This document shows positions 1-11,388 of a stretch of 64,000 bases of DNA, piece by piece. Positions within the stretch are counted from its first letter, which is position 1, and each line of letters opens with the position of its first letter. The notes under the pieces were generated by a model. It saw nothing but the letters and a program-made list of their open reading frames with translations, searched no databases and was not told where the DNA came from. The position numbers and the translations under genes are program-made. The DNA comes from Schistocerca nitens (lineage: Eukaryota; Arthropoda; Insecta; Orthoptera; Acrididae), in the NCBI RefSeq assembly GCF_023898315.1, contig NC_064614.1:1050784432-1050848431 (forward strand), read 5' to 3'.

Positions 1-1390
1 CCCACCCCCACTCCAACACTTCACTGTGGTGATGGAACCACGAGTCACACACATACTGACCCTCGACTCTCTGACGAGGCCCCCACTTTACTCACCCAAC
101 TGTGGTGTGGTGATTTGGAAGAAAATCCTGTATTTCTGCCTAATAAATATGTTATTGTCTGTGATTCTTCTCTGGTGCTCTTGAGTATAGCTAGGTCTTC
201 ATTATGACATTCTTCTCAGCTCTCTCCTGATGACTGAAGGATTGGGCTCCTATAATACCTTTAGAGGGATTTGATGCTCTTTCCTAAATGGCTGTATGAC
301 TGAATCTATGCATGCTGAATTTCACTCACCTTCCATTGTAGCATGTTTTCTAATCATCATAAATCCCTGAAGTAACCCTTTTCTGTTAGATAATTACATG
401 TCATTTCAAACAAAGAGTTTCATACCACATCTTTTTGAAGAAATAGTTTTTCCTATACATCTTCTTTACTTCTTCTCTTATCACTTCATATCAAAGCTTT
501 GCACTGCATTTTTTGTATTTAATTTAAAATGAGTCTTATTTGTTGAATTACGTATCACACATTTTTCACTCCAAAGTGAAGCTACGTCTGTCGTAGCAGA
601 ATTCTCAACTGCTTTTATCTCAGTGTACCTTTGATGCCTTCCTTCTGGCATTTAGAGTAACCTCGCTTCCTAAACAGCTGAATCGTTACACTTGCTATAC
701 TACACATTTTTCAGTTTTAAACTTCACCAAATTTCTGTCATTCTTAACCTTCAGTAACATTTTGCTCATCATTAAAAAGACTTCTACGGGGCTGATGATC
801 GCGCAGTTGAGCGCATCACAAACCAAACGTCATAAGCCTGGGGCTTCGAGAGGCCTCAACCACGTTAACCACTCAGCTGTGAAGGCAGATGCTGTGGTAT
901 GGTGCTAATGTATTACACTCTTATACGGAAAACAAAGTGTCACAGGGAGGTTTCTGTTCCACGAAATCTCCACAGATCGTCCTATACAGGACACATCCGC
1001 AGACGCTGTTTCTTGGGGCTGTCAAGTCTTGCCCCACTGCTACATCCCGCAAACTGATACATCATTGGTAAAAATTGTCTGAACGATGAATGTGTAAAAA
1101 GGAATACGACTCTCATCAAGTTTCATGGCTGATACAACACATTTTGGAGTTAATAAATATGACTTAATCGTAGCCCCTCACAAATCCTGCTTAAAAAGTA
1201 CATAGCTCCATCGAAAAGAAATTATTGTTTGCTCCACAGAGCGAGGCGCCTCTTTAAGAATCGTTAAATAATTTTAGAAAGATTCTCATTTTTCAAGTCA
1301 TTATACGTATATATGAAGAAAATAAACGAAGCTTACAGTGTCAGTAATTTAATGTGACAATTTTCTCGAAGGGTAACGACACAGTATGGA
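1..1390. other. Unidentified AT-rich DNA
   Basis: No protein family, tRNA-like fold or inverted-repeat element is recognisable here; the short open frames have no familiar motifs. A stretch near 788-830 (CTGATGATCGCGCAGTTGAGCG and what follows, up to about CCAAACGTCAT) vaguely resembles a SINE-type tail, but no tRNA-like head precedes it. Confidence 0.4.
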
Positions 1391-1644
1391 AGTATGGAGC
1401 TAAAACTCCTTGTTTGTTTCAAGTTTTACCATATACGTTATTATGAGTTGTCCATTGTTCATTGCATGATTTTATCTAGCCTGGACTTACGCTGGTCTTT
1501 ACGATTGTCGCCTTTTTTTCTTATGTATGTAAGTGTAACTTCTGATTGGAGTAATACGTATTGTAAACATTCAGCAAACCTTCTTTACCTAGTTGGATGT
1601 GAGGTCCGCCAGTTATGCAAAACACCGTCTTTTCTCAGTACACA

Positions 1645-1682
1645 AACATGTTTCGGCACCACTGTGCCATCATCAGCGGGTT
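1645..1682 (-). ncRNA. Hammerhead-ribozyme-like core motif
   Basis: Read on the minus strand the sequence runs CTGATGA, then a T, then the perfect hairpin GGCAC-AGTG-GTGCC, then GAAAC. This is the conserved order of a hammerhead core: the CUGANGA box, stem II and the GAAA box. Hammerhead motifs are known in the pseudo-LTRs of Penelope-like retroelements, which fits an old retroelement terminus here, but no reverse transcriptase remains nearby. Stems I and III are not convincing by eye, so self-cleavage is inferred only from the core. Confidence 0.45.
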
Positions 1683-1694
1683 TTCGTTTTTAAC

Positions 1695-2247
1695 GTGAAC
1701 ATTTTTGTTAAATGATCATAAAATTATGTGGATGTTTAGTTCAAACAATAGATCGTTTCTTTTGGTAAATACGTTTACATTTGGTGTGCATGAATTTTCC
1801 TGATCACTTGTGTGTTAATTACTACAGGTAGCTTTTAATCTGGAAACAAACGATGTTGATGATAAAGTTTTTTGTTTTGAGTTCACCTATCTTCTTGGAT
1901 GTAGTTTGTCGCGATGTTCTCGCGCCTACATTCGTTTTTACTTACGTTTTCGTATGGCAAGTACTTGTTTTACTTAGGTTTTCCTGCAGCAAGTGCTTTA
2001 CAACTAAAACACATAAGCTAAAGTACTTTCCCCAGGTCTCAGGTGGAATCATCGACATATTACAACACCCATTTATTAAGATCGAATTAATGAACTGAAT
2101 TTAAACTTAAAAAAAAAAGTCTTTCATTATTTACAATGTAATAAACATAAAATAGAACTACTACAATACTTATTTACAATGAACACATTACTGCACTGAC
2201 ATGGTGCAGAAGTAGTTAGATCGTAATACATATACATTTATATACAC
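1695..2247. other. Unidentified intervening DNA
   Basis: AT-rich sequence with no recognisable gene or element. It ends just before the AGGGTG terminus of the transposon that follows. Confidence 0.4.
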
Positions 2248-2687
2248 AGGGTGTCCCAGCTATCTTGTCCACCCAAAATATCTCTGAAACAATAACAGCT
2301 ATTGGAAAACGACTTTCACCGGCATCAATGTAAGGCTGGGGCCCATGAATGTACATATTTGGAAACATTCTAAAACGAAAGCATATGTGTTTTTTAACAC
2401 AAACTTATGTTCTTTTAAATGGACCTCCTATATTTTTTCTTCAACAATCCATAGCATGACAAAGCACATACATAATGGCGTTGATTGCATCGCAATATTC
2501 CCATTACATCCCGAGATATTAAGACGCGAAACTGACGCTTGAAACACCCTACATGCGCTGCTAGCGCACGTCCTGAGGCTCAGGCGTGAACCCCATGCTG
2601 CCCGTAATCGCGATGTGATTGACATGTGTAATCACACCTCCATACTTATCAAGAGGTCCGAAACGAATAATGCGGTCTGCTGCCATC
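2248..2687 (+). repeat. Left long terminal inverted repeat
   Basis: Matches the reverse complement of 4547-4989 with scattered substitutions. The match stops abruptly after GGTCTGCTGCCATC. Confidence 0.85.
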
Positions 2688-3084
2688 AACTCTCATAAGC
2701 ACATAATGGTTCCCTCTTGCACGTTTTACGTATCTACGTACACAACATGGATCAGTACCGATCGGTGTACACCCGTCAGGTTGTCTTATTTATCCTGCAC
2801 ACCCAAAATAAGATTTATCTAATGCGTTATATGACCCATTGTGCCTCTCGCGCAGGGCCTGGCTCTACCTAGTCAAGTGTCCAACGTAGTTCCCACTACT
2901 GCCACAGTTACCACTTCGCGTTGTTTATGATTTGCGACCCATGCAAACTCCTGTACTCCACCACCCTCCGAGCATCTCATTTGTTGTTGCTTTGGCGTGC
3001 AGTACACCGCTTGCCAGTGTAGTCGTGCATCAGAGTAATCTAGTGACGGCACGGAGCTAGTACACATTGTGAATAAACATCGTT

Positions 3085-3283
3085 CAAATGGTTCAAATGG
3101 CTCTGAGCACTATGGGATTAACTGCTGAGGTCATTAGTCCCCTAGAACTTAGAACTAGTTAAACCTAACTAACCTAGGGACATCACAGACATCCATGCCC
3201 GAGGCAGGATTCGAACCTGCGACCGTAGCGGTCTTGCGGTTCCAGACTGCAGCGCCTTTAACCGCACGGCCACTTCGGCCGGC
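3085..3283 (-). mobile_element. tRNA-derived SINE, family A
   Basis: Minus-strand copy. The tRNA-like head (GTGGCCGTGCGG A-box region, GGTTCGAATCC B box, class II Ser/Leu-like length) is followed by the family tail ending AGCCATTTGAACCATTT. Flanking repeats resembling ATAAACATCGTT (about 3072-3083) and ATAAACGTTGTG (about 3284-3295) look like a diverged target-site duplication. It sits upstream of the transposase start and so arrived after the host transposon. Confidence 0.85.
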
Positions 3284-3321
3284 ATAAACGTTGTGTTGTG
3301 GAACTTATACTGTACAGTATA

Positions 3322-4081
3322 ATGTGCACACATGAAGATGTGGTAGAAATGCTGCTGATCTCTGGAGAATATACGTTGACGGGAAATACGTTATGAGATT
3401 GCTTGTTTGTTGATAGTACTGTTAGCGAACATTATGATTATTAAGTTAATATGTCTGGTTTTTTTTGCAGATGTTCTCTTTACCGACGAGGCATCATTCT
3501 CCAACAAAGAAATTGTCAATATGAGGAATATGCATTATTGGTCCGCAGGCTATCCAAAATGGCTCCGTCAGGTAGAGCATCAACGTCCGTGGAAAGTTAA
3601 TGTTTGGTGTGGGATTATTGGAGATACCATTATCGGACCTTTCTTTATAAATGGCATCCAAAATGGCAGACAGTACTCCAGATTTATACGACACAATCTT
3701 CCTGTTCTCTTGGACACCGTACCCCTGAACCGGAGAATGGTCATGTGGTATCAGCATGACGGATGCCCTGCACATAACGCCTTACGAGCACGACGACTTC
3801 TGAACCGTAAGTTCCCTGGTAGGTGGATTGGACGAGGTGGCCCAGTTAGGTGGCCTGCCCGATCTCCGGACCTTACACCGCTGGATTATTTTCTTTGGGG
3901 AGCAGTAAAGGATGCTGTTTACCAACATGAACCAACAACACCAGAGGACATGAAGCAAAGCATTATTGATGCTTGTACAGCCATCAAAGAGGAAACAGTA
4001 GCACGAAGTAGGGCATCCTTCATCCGCAGAGTGACCCTATGTATGCAAGCCAATGGGCATCACTTTGAGCATGAGATGTGA
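3322..4081 (+). pseudogene. Mariner-superfamily (DD41D-type) transposase, DNA-binding domain lost
   Basis: The catalytic half is well kept: FTDEASF holds the first Asp, QHDGCPAH the second and SPDLTPLDYFLWG the third, with 41 residues between the second and third, a spacing known in rosa-like mariner relatives. These Asp residues bind metal for cut-and-paste transposition. A plausible start, MCTHEDVVEMLLISGEYT, lies at 3322 but hits a stop near 3394, and the expected helix-turn-helix region between it and FTDEASF is absent. Just before the catalytic exon (near 3469) a pyrimidine tract followed by TTTTGCAG resembles a 3' splice site, so an intron may once have existed. The open frame from 3407 (224 residues) therefore begins with non-homologous residues. 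Function is unlikely. The superfamily call is confident; the subfamily is inferred from spacing only. Confidence 0.75.
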
Positions 4082-4546
4082 ACGCTGTGTTTAGTATGTA
4101 GTGCTACAAAGGGCCATTTTACCCAGTGATGTTAAGAAACATTTGTTTGCAACAATTTGTCATTTAACGCATTAGATAAACATAACATTGATAATTATGT
4201 GATAATAAAACTGATTGGTTAAACATGTTTACATTCGTCTTCTATGTCCTACCTGAACTTCCCACATAAAAACATTTTTACCTAAACACTTTTAGTCCAC
4301 TTGCTCGTTTCACTAAAACCATCAACATGAATTTTACTATTACGAGTGAATGATTAACTGTCACTTGCGCTAGATCTACAGTAAAGTAAAATTTTAACGT
4401 TGAACGGCATTCCATTTTTAGTAACGGATTAACGATAAGGGAAGTTAACTTTGTGACTAACGTTGCGGTACACAGATATGTTACAGAACCGCATCACCCC
4501 TAGCTTATGGGATAAATACCTGCTGGAATGTACGACGTTAATGCAG

Positions 4547-4983
4547 GATGGCAGCAGACCGTATTATTCGTTTCGGACCTCTTGATAAGTATGGAAGTGT
4601 GATAACGCATGTCAATCACATCGCGATTACGGGCAGCATGGGGTTCACGCCCGAGCATCAGGACGTGCGCTAGCAGCGCATGTCGGGTGTTTCAAGCGTC
4701 AACTTCGCGTCTTAATATCTCGGGATGTAATGGGAATATTGCGATGCAATCAACGCCATTGTGTATGTGCTTTGTCATGCTATGGATTGCTGAAGAAAAA
4801 ATATAGGAGGTCCATTTAAAAAAAACGTAAGTTTGTGTTAAAAAAACACATATGCTTTCGTTTTAGAATGTTTCCAAATATGTACATTCATGGGCCCCAG
4901 CCCTACATTGATACCGGTGAAAGTCGTTTTCCAATAGCTGTTATTGTTCCAAAGATATTTTGGGTGGACAAGATAGCTGGGGC

Positions 4984-4989
<6 letters not shown>
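4547..4989 (-). repeat. Right long terminal inverted repeat
   Basis: Inverse partner of 2248-2687, ending in CACCCTA at the start of the TA repeat. Confidence 0.85.

Positions 4990-5078
<89 letters not shown>
4990..5078. repeat. (TA)n(TG)n microsatellite
   Basis: About 25 TA units pass directly into about 17 TG units, abutting the transposon's right end. The apparent Tyr-Ile, Val-Cys and His-Thr open frames over it are translation of the repeat. Confidence 0.95.
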
Positions 5079-5081
<3 letters not shown>

Positions 5082-5085
5082 TGTG

Positions 5086-8013
5086 AACAAACAGACACAC
5101 TCAAAATCAGTTGGTTCTACTGAGAAATTCATCAATGGAGTAGAAGATGCTGGCCACCAATAAATCCTTTAGGCTTCTCTTAAACTGAATTTCTCTGGCT
5201 GCTGGCAAGTTATTGAAAATGTGTGTTCCTACATAATGCACACCTTTTTCTACATGTGTAAGTGACTTTAAATCCTTGTGAAAATTATTCTTATCTCTAG
5301 TATTCATTGCATGAACTGAACTGTTGGTTTGAAAAAGTGATATATTTTTAATGACAGATTTCATTAAGGAATAAATATATTGGAGACCACTAGTTAATAT
5401 CCATAGCTCCCTAAACAGGCTTCTGGAGGATGTTCTTGAGCTCACACCACATATAACTCCTATTGCAAGTTTTTGTGCCCAGAAAACGTTAGCTTGGCTT
5501 GATGAATTACCCCAAAAAATAATCCCATATGACATTATGGAGGGAAAGTAAGCATATTATGCCAGCTTTTTCATTTTTATATCCCCTGTGCCTAACAGAA
5601 TTCGCATTGTAAATAGAAATTTGTTTAGACACTCCAGCAGTTCTGTGGTGTGCTTCTTCTCCCAGCTATAATTCCAATAATTTAACACTGTCTACCTCTT
5701 CTATCTGCCTGTCATCATGTGATAGGCATATACTCGTGGGACACTCCTTACAAGTTCTGATAGGCATGTAGTGCGTTTTATCAATGTTTAGTGACAATGA
5801 ATTAGCTAGGAACCAGTGATTAGTCTCCACAAATATTTTATTAGCCGATCTTTCTAAGACTAAACTTGATTTGCTACTTATTGTAATGTTTGTGTCATTG
5901 GCAAACAAAAGAAACTTGACATCTGGTAATGTTACTGATAAAAGGTCATTGATATACAAAAGAAAAAGTATGGCCCTTAAGATGGAACCTTGTGGGACCC
6001 ACATGTAATCAGTTCCCAGTTGGATGATGCCTGATAGCTTAATACATGTTTCTTTCCTAACGCCATGTTTCCTGCCAGAGATATAAGATTTGAACCATTT
6101 TGCAGCATTTCCTGTTACACCACAATATTCTAATTTACTTAAAAGGATATTGTGATTTACACAGTCAATTACCTTTGACAGATCATAAAAATACCAGTTG
6201 CCTGCAATTTTTTGTCTAATGAATTAAATACATTTCACTGTAAGTGTAGATAGATAGCTTTCTCAATATCAGAACCTCTCAGAAATCCGAACTGCGACTT
6301 TGACAGTATGTTATTTGTGATAAGATGGTTGTACAGCCGATTGTACATTGCTTTTTCTAAAATTTTTGAGAATGCTGGCAAAAGTGAAATTGGACAGAAA
6401 TTTGATGCTATTTCTTTATCTCCCTTCTTAAACCGTGGCTTAACTTCAGCATATTTCAAACATTCAGGAAATATTCCACTGCTAAACGACTGGTTACATA
6501 GATAGATTAGTATGTTACTTAACTCGGAGTCACATTCTTTGATTAACTTTGTTGGTATTTCATCATTCAAAGTAGAAGATTTTGATTTTAAATATTTTAT
6601 GATGGACATTACTTCTGCTGGTGTAGTGAGGGTCAAATTCATATTATGAAAGTTACTTGAAATGTCTGGTCTGAGATATCCCATGGCACACTCTACAGAA
6701 CCTGACAACCCAATCTTTTCGGTAACAGTTATAAAATATCTGTTAAAAAGTTCTGCAACACTATACACACCTGTCACCAACGTATCATTTACTCTTAATG
6801 CTGTTTGCCCCTCTTCATGTCTGATTCTACTGTTCTCCTCCTTCACTATATCCCATATTGTCTCTATTTTCTTATCTGATACGACTATCTTTACCTTGTA
6901 ATATGTTTGCTTTGATGTGCTTTAATATTTTGCAGTATTTCTTGTAATGTGCTATAGCATCAACATAGAAACGTTTCCGATTTACAGATACAGTTTTCTT
7001 TTTCTTTTGCAAGATACCTCTATTCCTTGAATAATCTACGGCTTCCCTGTACACTTTCCGCCAACCATGGTTAGTTTTGGGGGAAAACAGTGTTCAAATA
7101 AGGTAAGCACTTTATTAGCAAAACTGTTATATTTTTCATTCATGCCACGAGCACTGCAAACATCACTCTAGTGAATGTCTCTGAGGAGTGTCTTAAAATA
7201 ATCAATTTTTGGCTTACTGATTACCCTCTTGAGTTCCGATTTAACAGATTTTATATGATGTTGAGTATTAACATTTAACAGAAGGAGCTGCATGTTACAG
7301 TGTGAGATGCCATTGACTCTGCGTTTTGTAATATAATTTTGTTCATTGGACTTTTCTATAAAATTATTATCAATGGCTGTTTGTGAGCAATTGGCTACTC
7401 TAGCTGGGAACTTTACAGTGGGAATTAAGTTGAATGATAGTGTTACTAACTCAAATAAGTTCTTATTGGGAGAATCTTTAAAGAAATCTACATTGAAGTC
7501 ATCAGAAACCACTATTTCTTTGTTTTTGGTTGTTAAATGGGCTAGTACAGCTTTAAGGTGGTTTATGAACAGATTAAAGTTACATGCAAGTGCTCGATAT
7601 GCACTTAATATTATGAAGGACTTTTTGTGAAATTCTACTTCTGCTGCACAAGTTTTCATATGCTGTTCTAGACAAAATTTATGAAAGACAGTGTTCTTAA
7701 ACTTATCACAGTTCCTGATGAGTGTGGCAAATCCTCCTTCCTCCATTTCTGCTCTACAAAAGGGAGATGCTAAGTTAAATCCTGTAACATTTAAAAATTC
7801 TATACCAGTGGTCAGGTGATGTTCAGAGAGGTAGATTACGTCAGCTGGGTTTGAGAACTCTAATTCATCTATGCAGATAATTAGTTCATTAATTTTATTT
7901 CTCAGTCCTCGAATATTTTGGTACAATAAAGAAAGCTGATATTTCACATTGACTGATTTAAAATTGGGTAGAGTTAAGATTGGGAAAGAAACCAAATAAA
8001 CAAATCTGTTATT
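5086..8013 (-). mobile_element. Degenerate non-LTR retrotransposon (LINE)
   Basis: Minus-strand element with an apurinic-type endonuclease followed by a reverse transcriptase and a C-terminal region in the expected order. Its 5' side abuts a tRNA-like repeat at 8014 and its 3' side lies next to the microsatellite. Frames are broken repeatedly. The RT style resembles the jockey/CR1 group, but the clade is uncertain. Confidence 0.8.
5107..8013 (-). pseudogene. LINE ORF2: endonuclease and reverse transcriptase, broken
   Basis: In coding order: the endonuclease with QNIRGLRNKI and LSEHHL motifs (about 7900-7800) and a worn SDDFNVD in place of GDFN (about 7490); a linker (7054-6872); then the RT with RFKKGDKEIASNFCPISLLPAFSKILEKAM-like palm entry (shown by FKKGD and SLLPAFSKI), QFGF, YDLSKVIDCVNH, VPQGSILRAILF and FANDT. 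The YxDD-type catalytic box is FAND rather than FADD, so one catalytic Asp is lost. The C-terminal thumb region (LSYGIIFWG-like, 5535-5107) follows. At least four frame changes separate these pieces. The protein would have nicked target DNA and copied its RNA at the nick; it is now dead. Confidence 0.75.
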
Positions 8014-8205
8014 TGAGAATGAGATTTTCACTCTGCAGTGGAGTGTGCGCTTATATGAAACATCCTGGCAGATGAAAACTGTGTGCTGGACCGAGACTCG
8101 AACTCGGGACCTTCGCCTTTCGCGGGCAAGTGCTCTACCAACGGAGCCACCCAAGCACGACTCACGCCCCGTCCTCACAGCTTTACTTCCGCCAGGAACT
8201 CTGTT
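8014..8205 (-). mobile_element. tRNA-derived SINE, second family
   Basis: On the minus strand a tRNA-like domain (GGTGGCTCCGTTGGTAGAGC ... GAGTTCGAGTCTCGG) is followed by a unique tail ending in GTGAAAATCTCATTCTC. I recall this as a common locust repeat. It directly borders the LINE 5' end, so one open frame runs through both by chance. Confidence 0.7.
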
Positions 8206-8684
8206 AGTTCCTGAAATTACCCTCTACTAAAAATAAGAGAACATAAAGTCTCTACAGTATTCCAGCACAAATTACGCGAAGAACAACATTGCTACAAAAA
8301 TCTATCTAATTATAATTAGCATTTGAAAATAGAGCCTGATTCCTTTATCAACCCTGGGCTCCACAGTAACGACTCTCCTTATAATTGAACATCAGTAGTC
8401 TGTTAAATGAAGAGAACATAAATTGCATTGCACTATTCAAGAACGAAGTTGGCTATGATACCAGTTCCCCAGCCAAGAGAAAAACTACCACGTTTAACCT
8501 ATATTTACATACACCCATATATACATATGCACACAACTACGTAATTATAACTAACTGAATATAGGTAATGATCTCTGCCCAAAGGCTTTCTGAAATCTAA
8601 TTAATGACACACAGAAAAGGAAAACAAAGGGCAACAAAGATTTGTAACTCAGTTTCAAACGTAAATCTATCACTACAGAATATA
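8206..8684. other. Unidentified AT-rich DNA
   Basis: No gene or repeat recognised between the SINE and the mariner remnant. Confidence 0.4.
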
Positions 8685-9487
8685 CTGGGTGATCAAGAAG
8701 TCAGTATAAATTTGAAAACTGAATAAATCACGGAATAATGTAGATAGAGAGGTACAAATTGACACACGTGCTTGGAATGACATGGGGTTTTATTAGAAGC
8801 AAAAAAAAAAGTTCAAAAAATGTCCGACAGTTGGCGCTTCATCTGATTAGAATAGCAATAATTAGCATAAAAAAGTAAGACAAAGCAAAGATGATGTTCT
8901 TTACAGGAAATGCTCAATATGTCGACCATCATTCCTCAACAATAGCTGTAGTCGAGGAATAATGTTGTGAACAGCACTGTAAAGCATGTCCGGAGTAATG
9001 GTGAGGCATTGGCGCCGGATGTTGTCTTTCAGCATCCCTAGAGATGTCGGTCGATGACGACACACTTGCGACTTGAGGTAACCCCAAAGTCAATAATCGC
9101 AAGGACTGAAGTCTGGGGACCTGGGAGGCCAGGCATGACGAAAGTGGCGGCTGAGCACACGATCATCACCAAACGACGCGAGCAAGAGATCTTTCACGCG
9201 TCTAGCAATATGGGGTGGAACGCCATCCTGCATAAACATCGTACGTTCCAGCAGGTGTTTATCAGCCAAGCTAGGGATGATGCGATTCTGTAACATATCG
9301 GCGTACCTCTCACCAGTCACGGTAGCAGTTTTTCTGTCCAGCGCCATCTGTCGGATATTTTGTGTTTTTTTTTGTTCTAATAAAACCCCATGTCATTTCA
9401 AGCACGTGTTTCAATTTTTTCCTCCCTATATATATTATTCCGTGGTTTATTAAGTTTTCAAATTTATACTGACTTTTTGATCACCCG
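8685..9487 (-). mobile_element. Internally deleted mariner-like element
   Basis: Terminal inverted repeats of about 150 bp: the left end reads CTGGGTGATCAAGAAGTCAG and the right end, reversed, reads TCGGGTGATCAAAAAGTCAG. TA dinucleotides flank both. About 800 bp long, with only the C-terminal part of a transposase between the repeats. Confidence 0.85.
8901..9347 (-). pseudogene. Mariner-like transposase, C-terminal fragment
   Basis: The fragment starts in the catalytic domain and shows MQDGVPPH with the second catalytic Asp, then PPRSPDFSPCDY with the third about 42 residues later. A TGA stop replaces the Trp expected after DY (near 9089), after which LWGYLKSQV ... NDGRHIEHFL continues in frame to a TAA at 8901. 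Everything N-terminal, including the first Asp and the DNA-binding domain, is deleted between about 9347 and the right inverted repeat. It cannot transpose itself but keeps both ends, so it could have been moved by an intact relative. Confidence 0.8.
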
Positions 9488-9849
9488 ATATATCTCTCAC
9501 TCTCTAACCACACTACTTAGTTCATGATGAAGTCATAGTCTTTAAGTCGATTCACACGTGAATTTAAAATTCTTATCATATTTGTTTAATCCCCTTGACC
9601 ATGCAGAGTTACTGTAAAAAGGCATGGTAACTAGCCCTTTCTGGTCAACAAGATTTATGATAAACTTTTATACTGTAAACGAATTTGGCCAACTTCAACA
9701 TAACTTTTCGTTTAAAAAAAGACGCGTATCGGCAGTAACACCCAACCTCATGTTATACCAGTTCACAGAACACAGTTCCGTATTACGACATCAACGCAGT
9801 TGACATGATGTCGGACGGATCAAATGGTACAATCTTAGTTCGAATCGAA
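9488..9849. other. Unidentified DNA
   Basis: No recognisable coding or repeat structure. Confidence 0.35.
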
Positions 9850-11325
9850 CTGAGTAAGTACCTTATAAACAGCTCTGAGAGATGAAATAGTGAAGACAGC
9901 AGAGGATGAAGTAGGTAAAAAAACAAGGTCTAGAAGAAATCCTTGGATAACACAGGAGATACTGCATTTAACTAATGAAAGGAGAAAATATAAAAATGCA
10001 GCACATGGAGAAGCCGAAGGGAATAAAACGTCAAAAAAATGAGTTTGACAGGAAATGTAAGGTCGGTAAGCAGATTTGGCTAGAGGACAAATGTAAGGAT
10101 TTAGAAACATATTTTACTAAGGAAAAGATAGATACTGCCTACAGGAAAATTAAATAGCCCTTTTGAGGAAAGAGAAGCATCCGTATGAATATGAAGATCA
10201 AAGATGGAAAGCCACTACTAAGCTAAGAAGGGAAATGTGGGAGGAGTATATATAATGTCTACACAACGGAAGTGAACTTGAAAGCAACATTATAGAGATA
10301 CAAGAGGGCGTAGATAAAGATAAGATTTCAGATATGTTACTACAAGAAGAATTTGATAGAGCGCAGAATGACGTAAGTCAAAACAAAGTCCCTGGATAGA
10401 CGACATCTTATCACAGCTACTGATTGCATTGGGAGAGACAGCCATGAGAAAACGGTTTGAATTGGTGCGCTTCAGGTATGAGAGATACGAAATACCTGCA
10501 CTCTAGAAGAAGAGCGAAATGATTCCAATTTCAAAGGGAGCAGGTGCTGACAGGTGTGAATATTACTGAAATAACGGTTTAATAAGTCATGGTAGCGAAA
10601 CAGACACTAATTCTTAACAGAAGAATGTAAAAGCTGGTGGAAGACAACCTGAGGGAAGGTCAGTTTTGGTTCCAGAGAAATGTAGTCACACATGAGGCAA
10701 TATTGAACCTGCAACTTACGTTAGAAATTACGTTAAGGAAAGGAAAACCTACGTTTATAGCATTTGTTGACTTAAAGACTACTTGTGACAATGTTGACTG
10801 AAATACCATCTTTGGAATTCTGAAGGTAGCAGGTAAGCGGAAGGGTATTTACAACTTGTAGAGAAACCACGTGGCAGTTATAAGAATAGATGGCCATGAA
10901 AAACAAACAGTGGTTGAGAAGGGACTGAGACAGGTTTGTAGTCTATCCCCAGGGTTATTCAATCGGCACATTGAACATACACTAATAGAAACAAAAGAAA
11001 ATTTTGGAGAAGGTATTAAGTATCAGGAAGAAGAAATAAAAACTTCGAGATTTGTAAATGACATTGCAATCCTGTCAGAGACATCAGAGGACTTTGGAGA
11101 ACAGTGGAATGCTGTGTCTTGAAGGAAGGATATAACATGAACATCAACAAAAGTAAAACAACGGTAATGGAATGTAGTCGAATTACGTCAGGTGATGCTA
11201 AGGGAATTAGATTAGAAAATGAAACTCCGAAAGTTGTAAGTTACTTTTTTTTCTATTTGGGCAACAAAATAACTGATGATGGTCGAAGTAGAGATGATAT
11301 AAAATGCAGACTGGCAAAAGTATGA
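9850..11325 (+). pseudogene. RTE-like LINE reverse transcriptase, degenerate
   Basis: Recognisable blocks in order: the region before the RT (RNPWITQEILHLTNERRKYKNAA, seen in pieces, and LETYFTKEKIDTAYRKIK at about 10090-10155); the palm with FIAFVDLKTTCDNVD (FVDLEKAFD-type); VAVIRIDG; GLRQVCSLSPGLFN; then FVNDIAIL. The last should be FADDIAIL, so the first catalytic Asp is Asn. After it come MNINKSKTTVM and YLGNKITDDGRS. Stops and frameshifts occur throughout. The endonuclease domain is missing, so this is a 5'-truncated dead copy. Confidence 0.75.
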
Positions 11326-11388
11326 AAAAAGTTTCTGAGGAAGTGATATTTGTTAACATCAAATACAGATTTAAGTGACAGAAAGACT

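Larger units (their letters stand above)
2248..4989 (+). mobile_element. Tc1/mariner-superfamily transposon with ~440-bp terminal inverted repeats
   Basis: Both ends carry the same sequence in inverse orientation: the left end reads AGGGTGTCCCAGCTATCTTG and the reverse complement of the right end reads AGGGTGCCCCAGCTATCTTG, with similarity continuing about 440 bp inward (2248-2687 against 4547-4989). A second shorter inverted pair lies inside (2813-2835 and 4159-4181) and could be a subterminal transposase-binding site. A transposase gene on the plus strand lies between. A minus-strand SINE interrupts the left interior. The right end runs into a TA microsatellite, consistent with a TA target. 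Divergence between arms and damage to the transposase indicate an old, immobile copy. Confidence 0.85.

Noticed and set aside
4835-5135. Open frames of Tyr-Ile, Val-Cys and His-Thr repeats
   Set aside because: Translation of a TA/TG microsatellite.
8045-8178. N-terminal extension of the LINE endonuclease frame
   Set aside because: The first ~55 codons translate the adjacent SINE in antisense; continuity is accidental.
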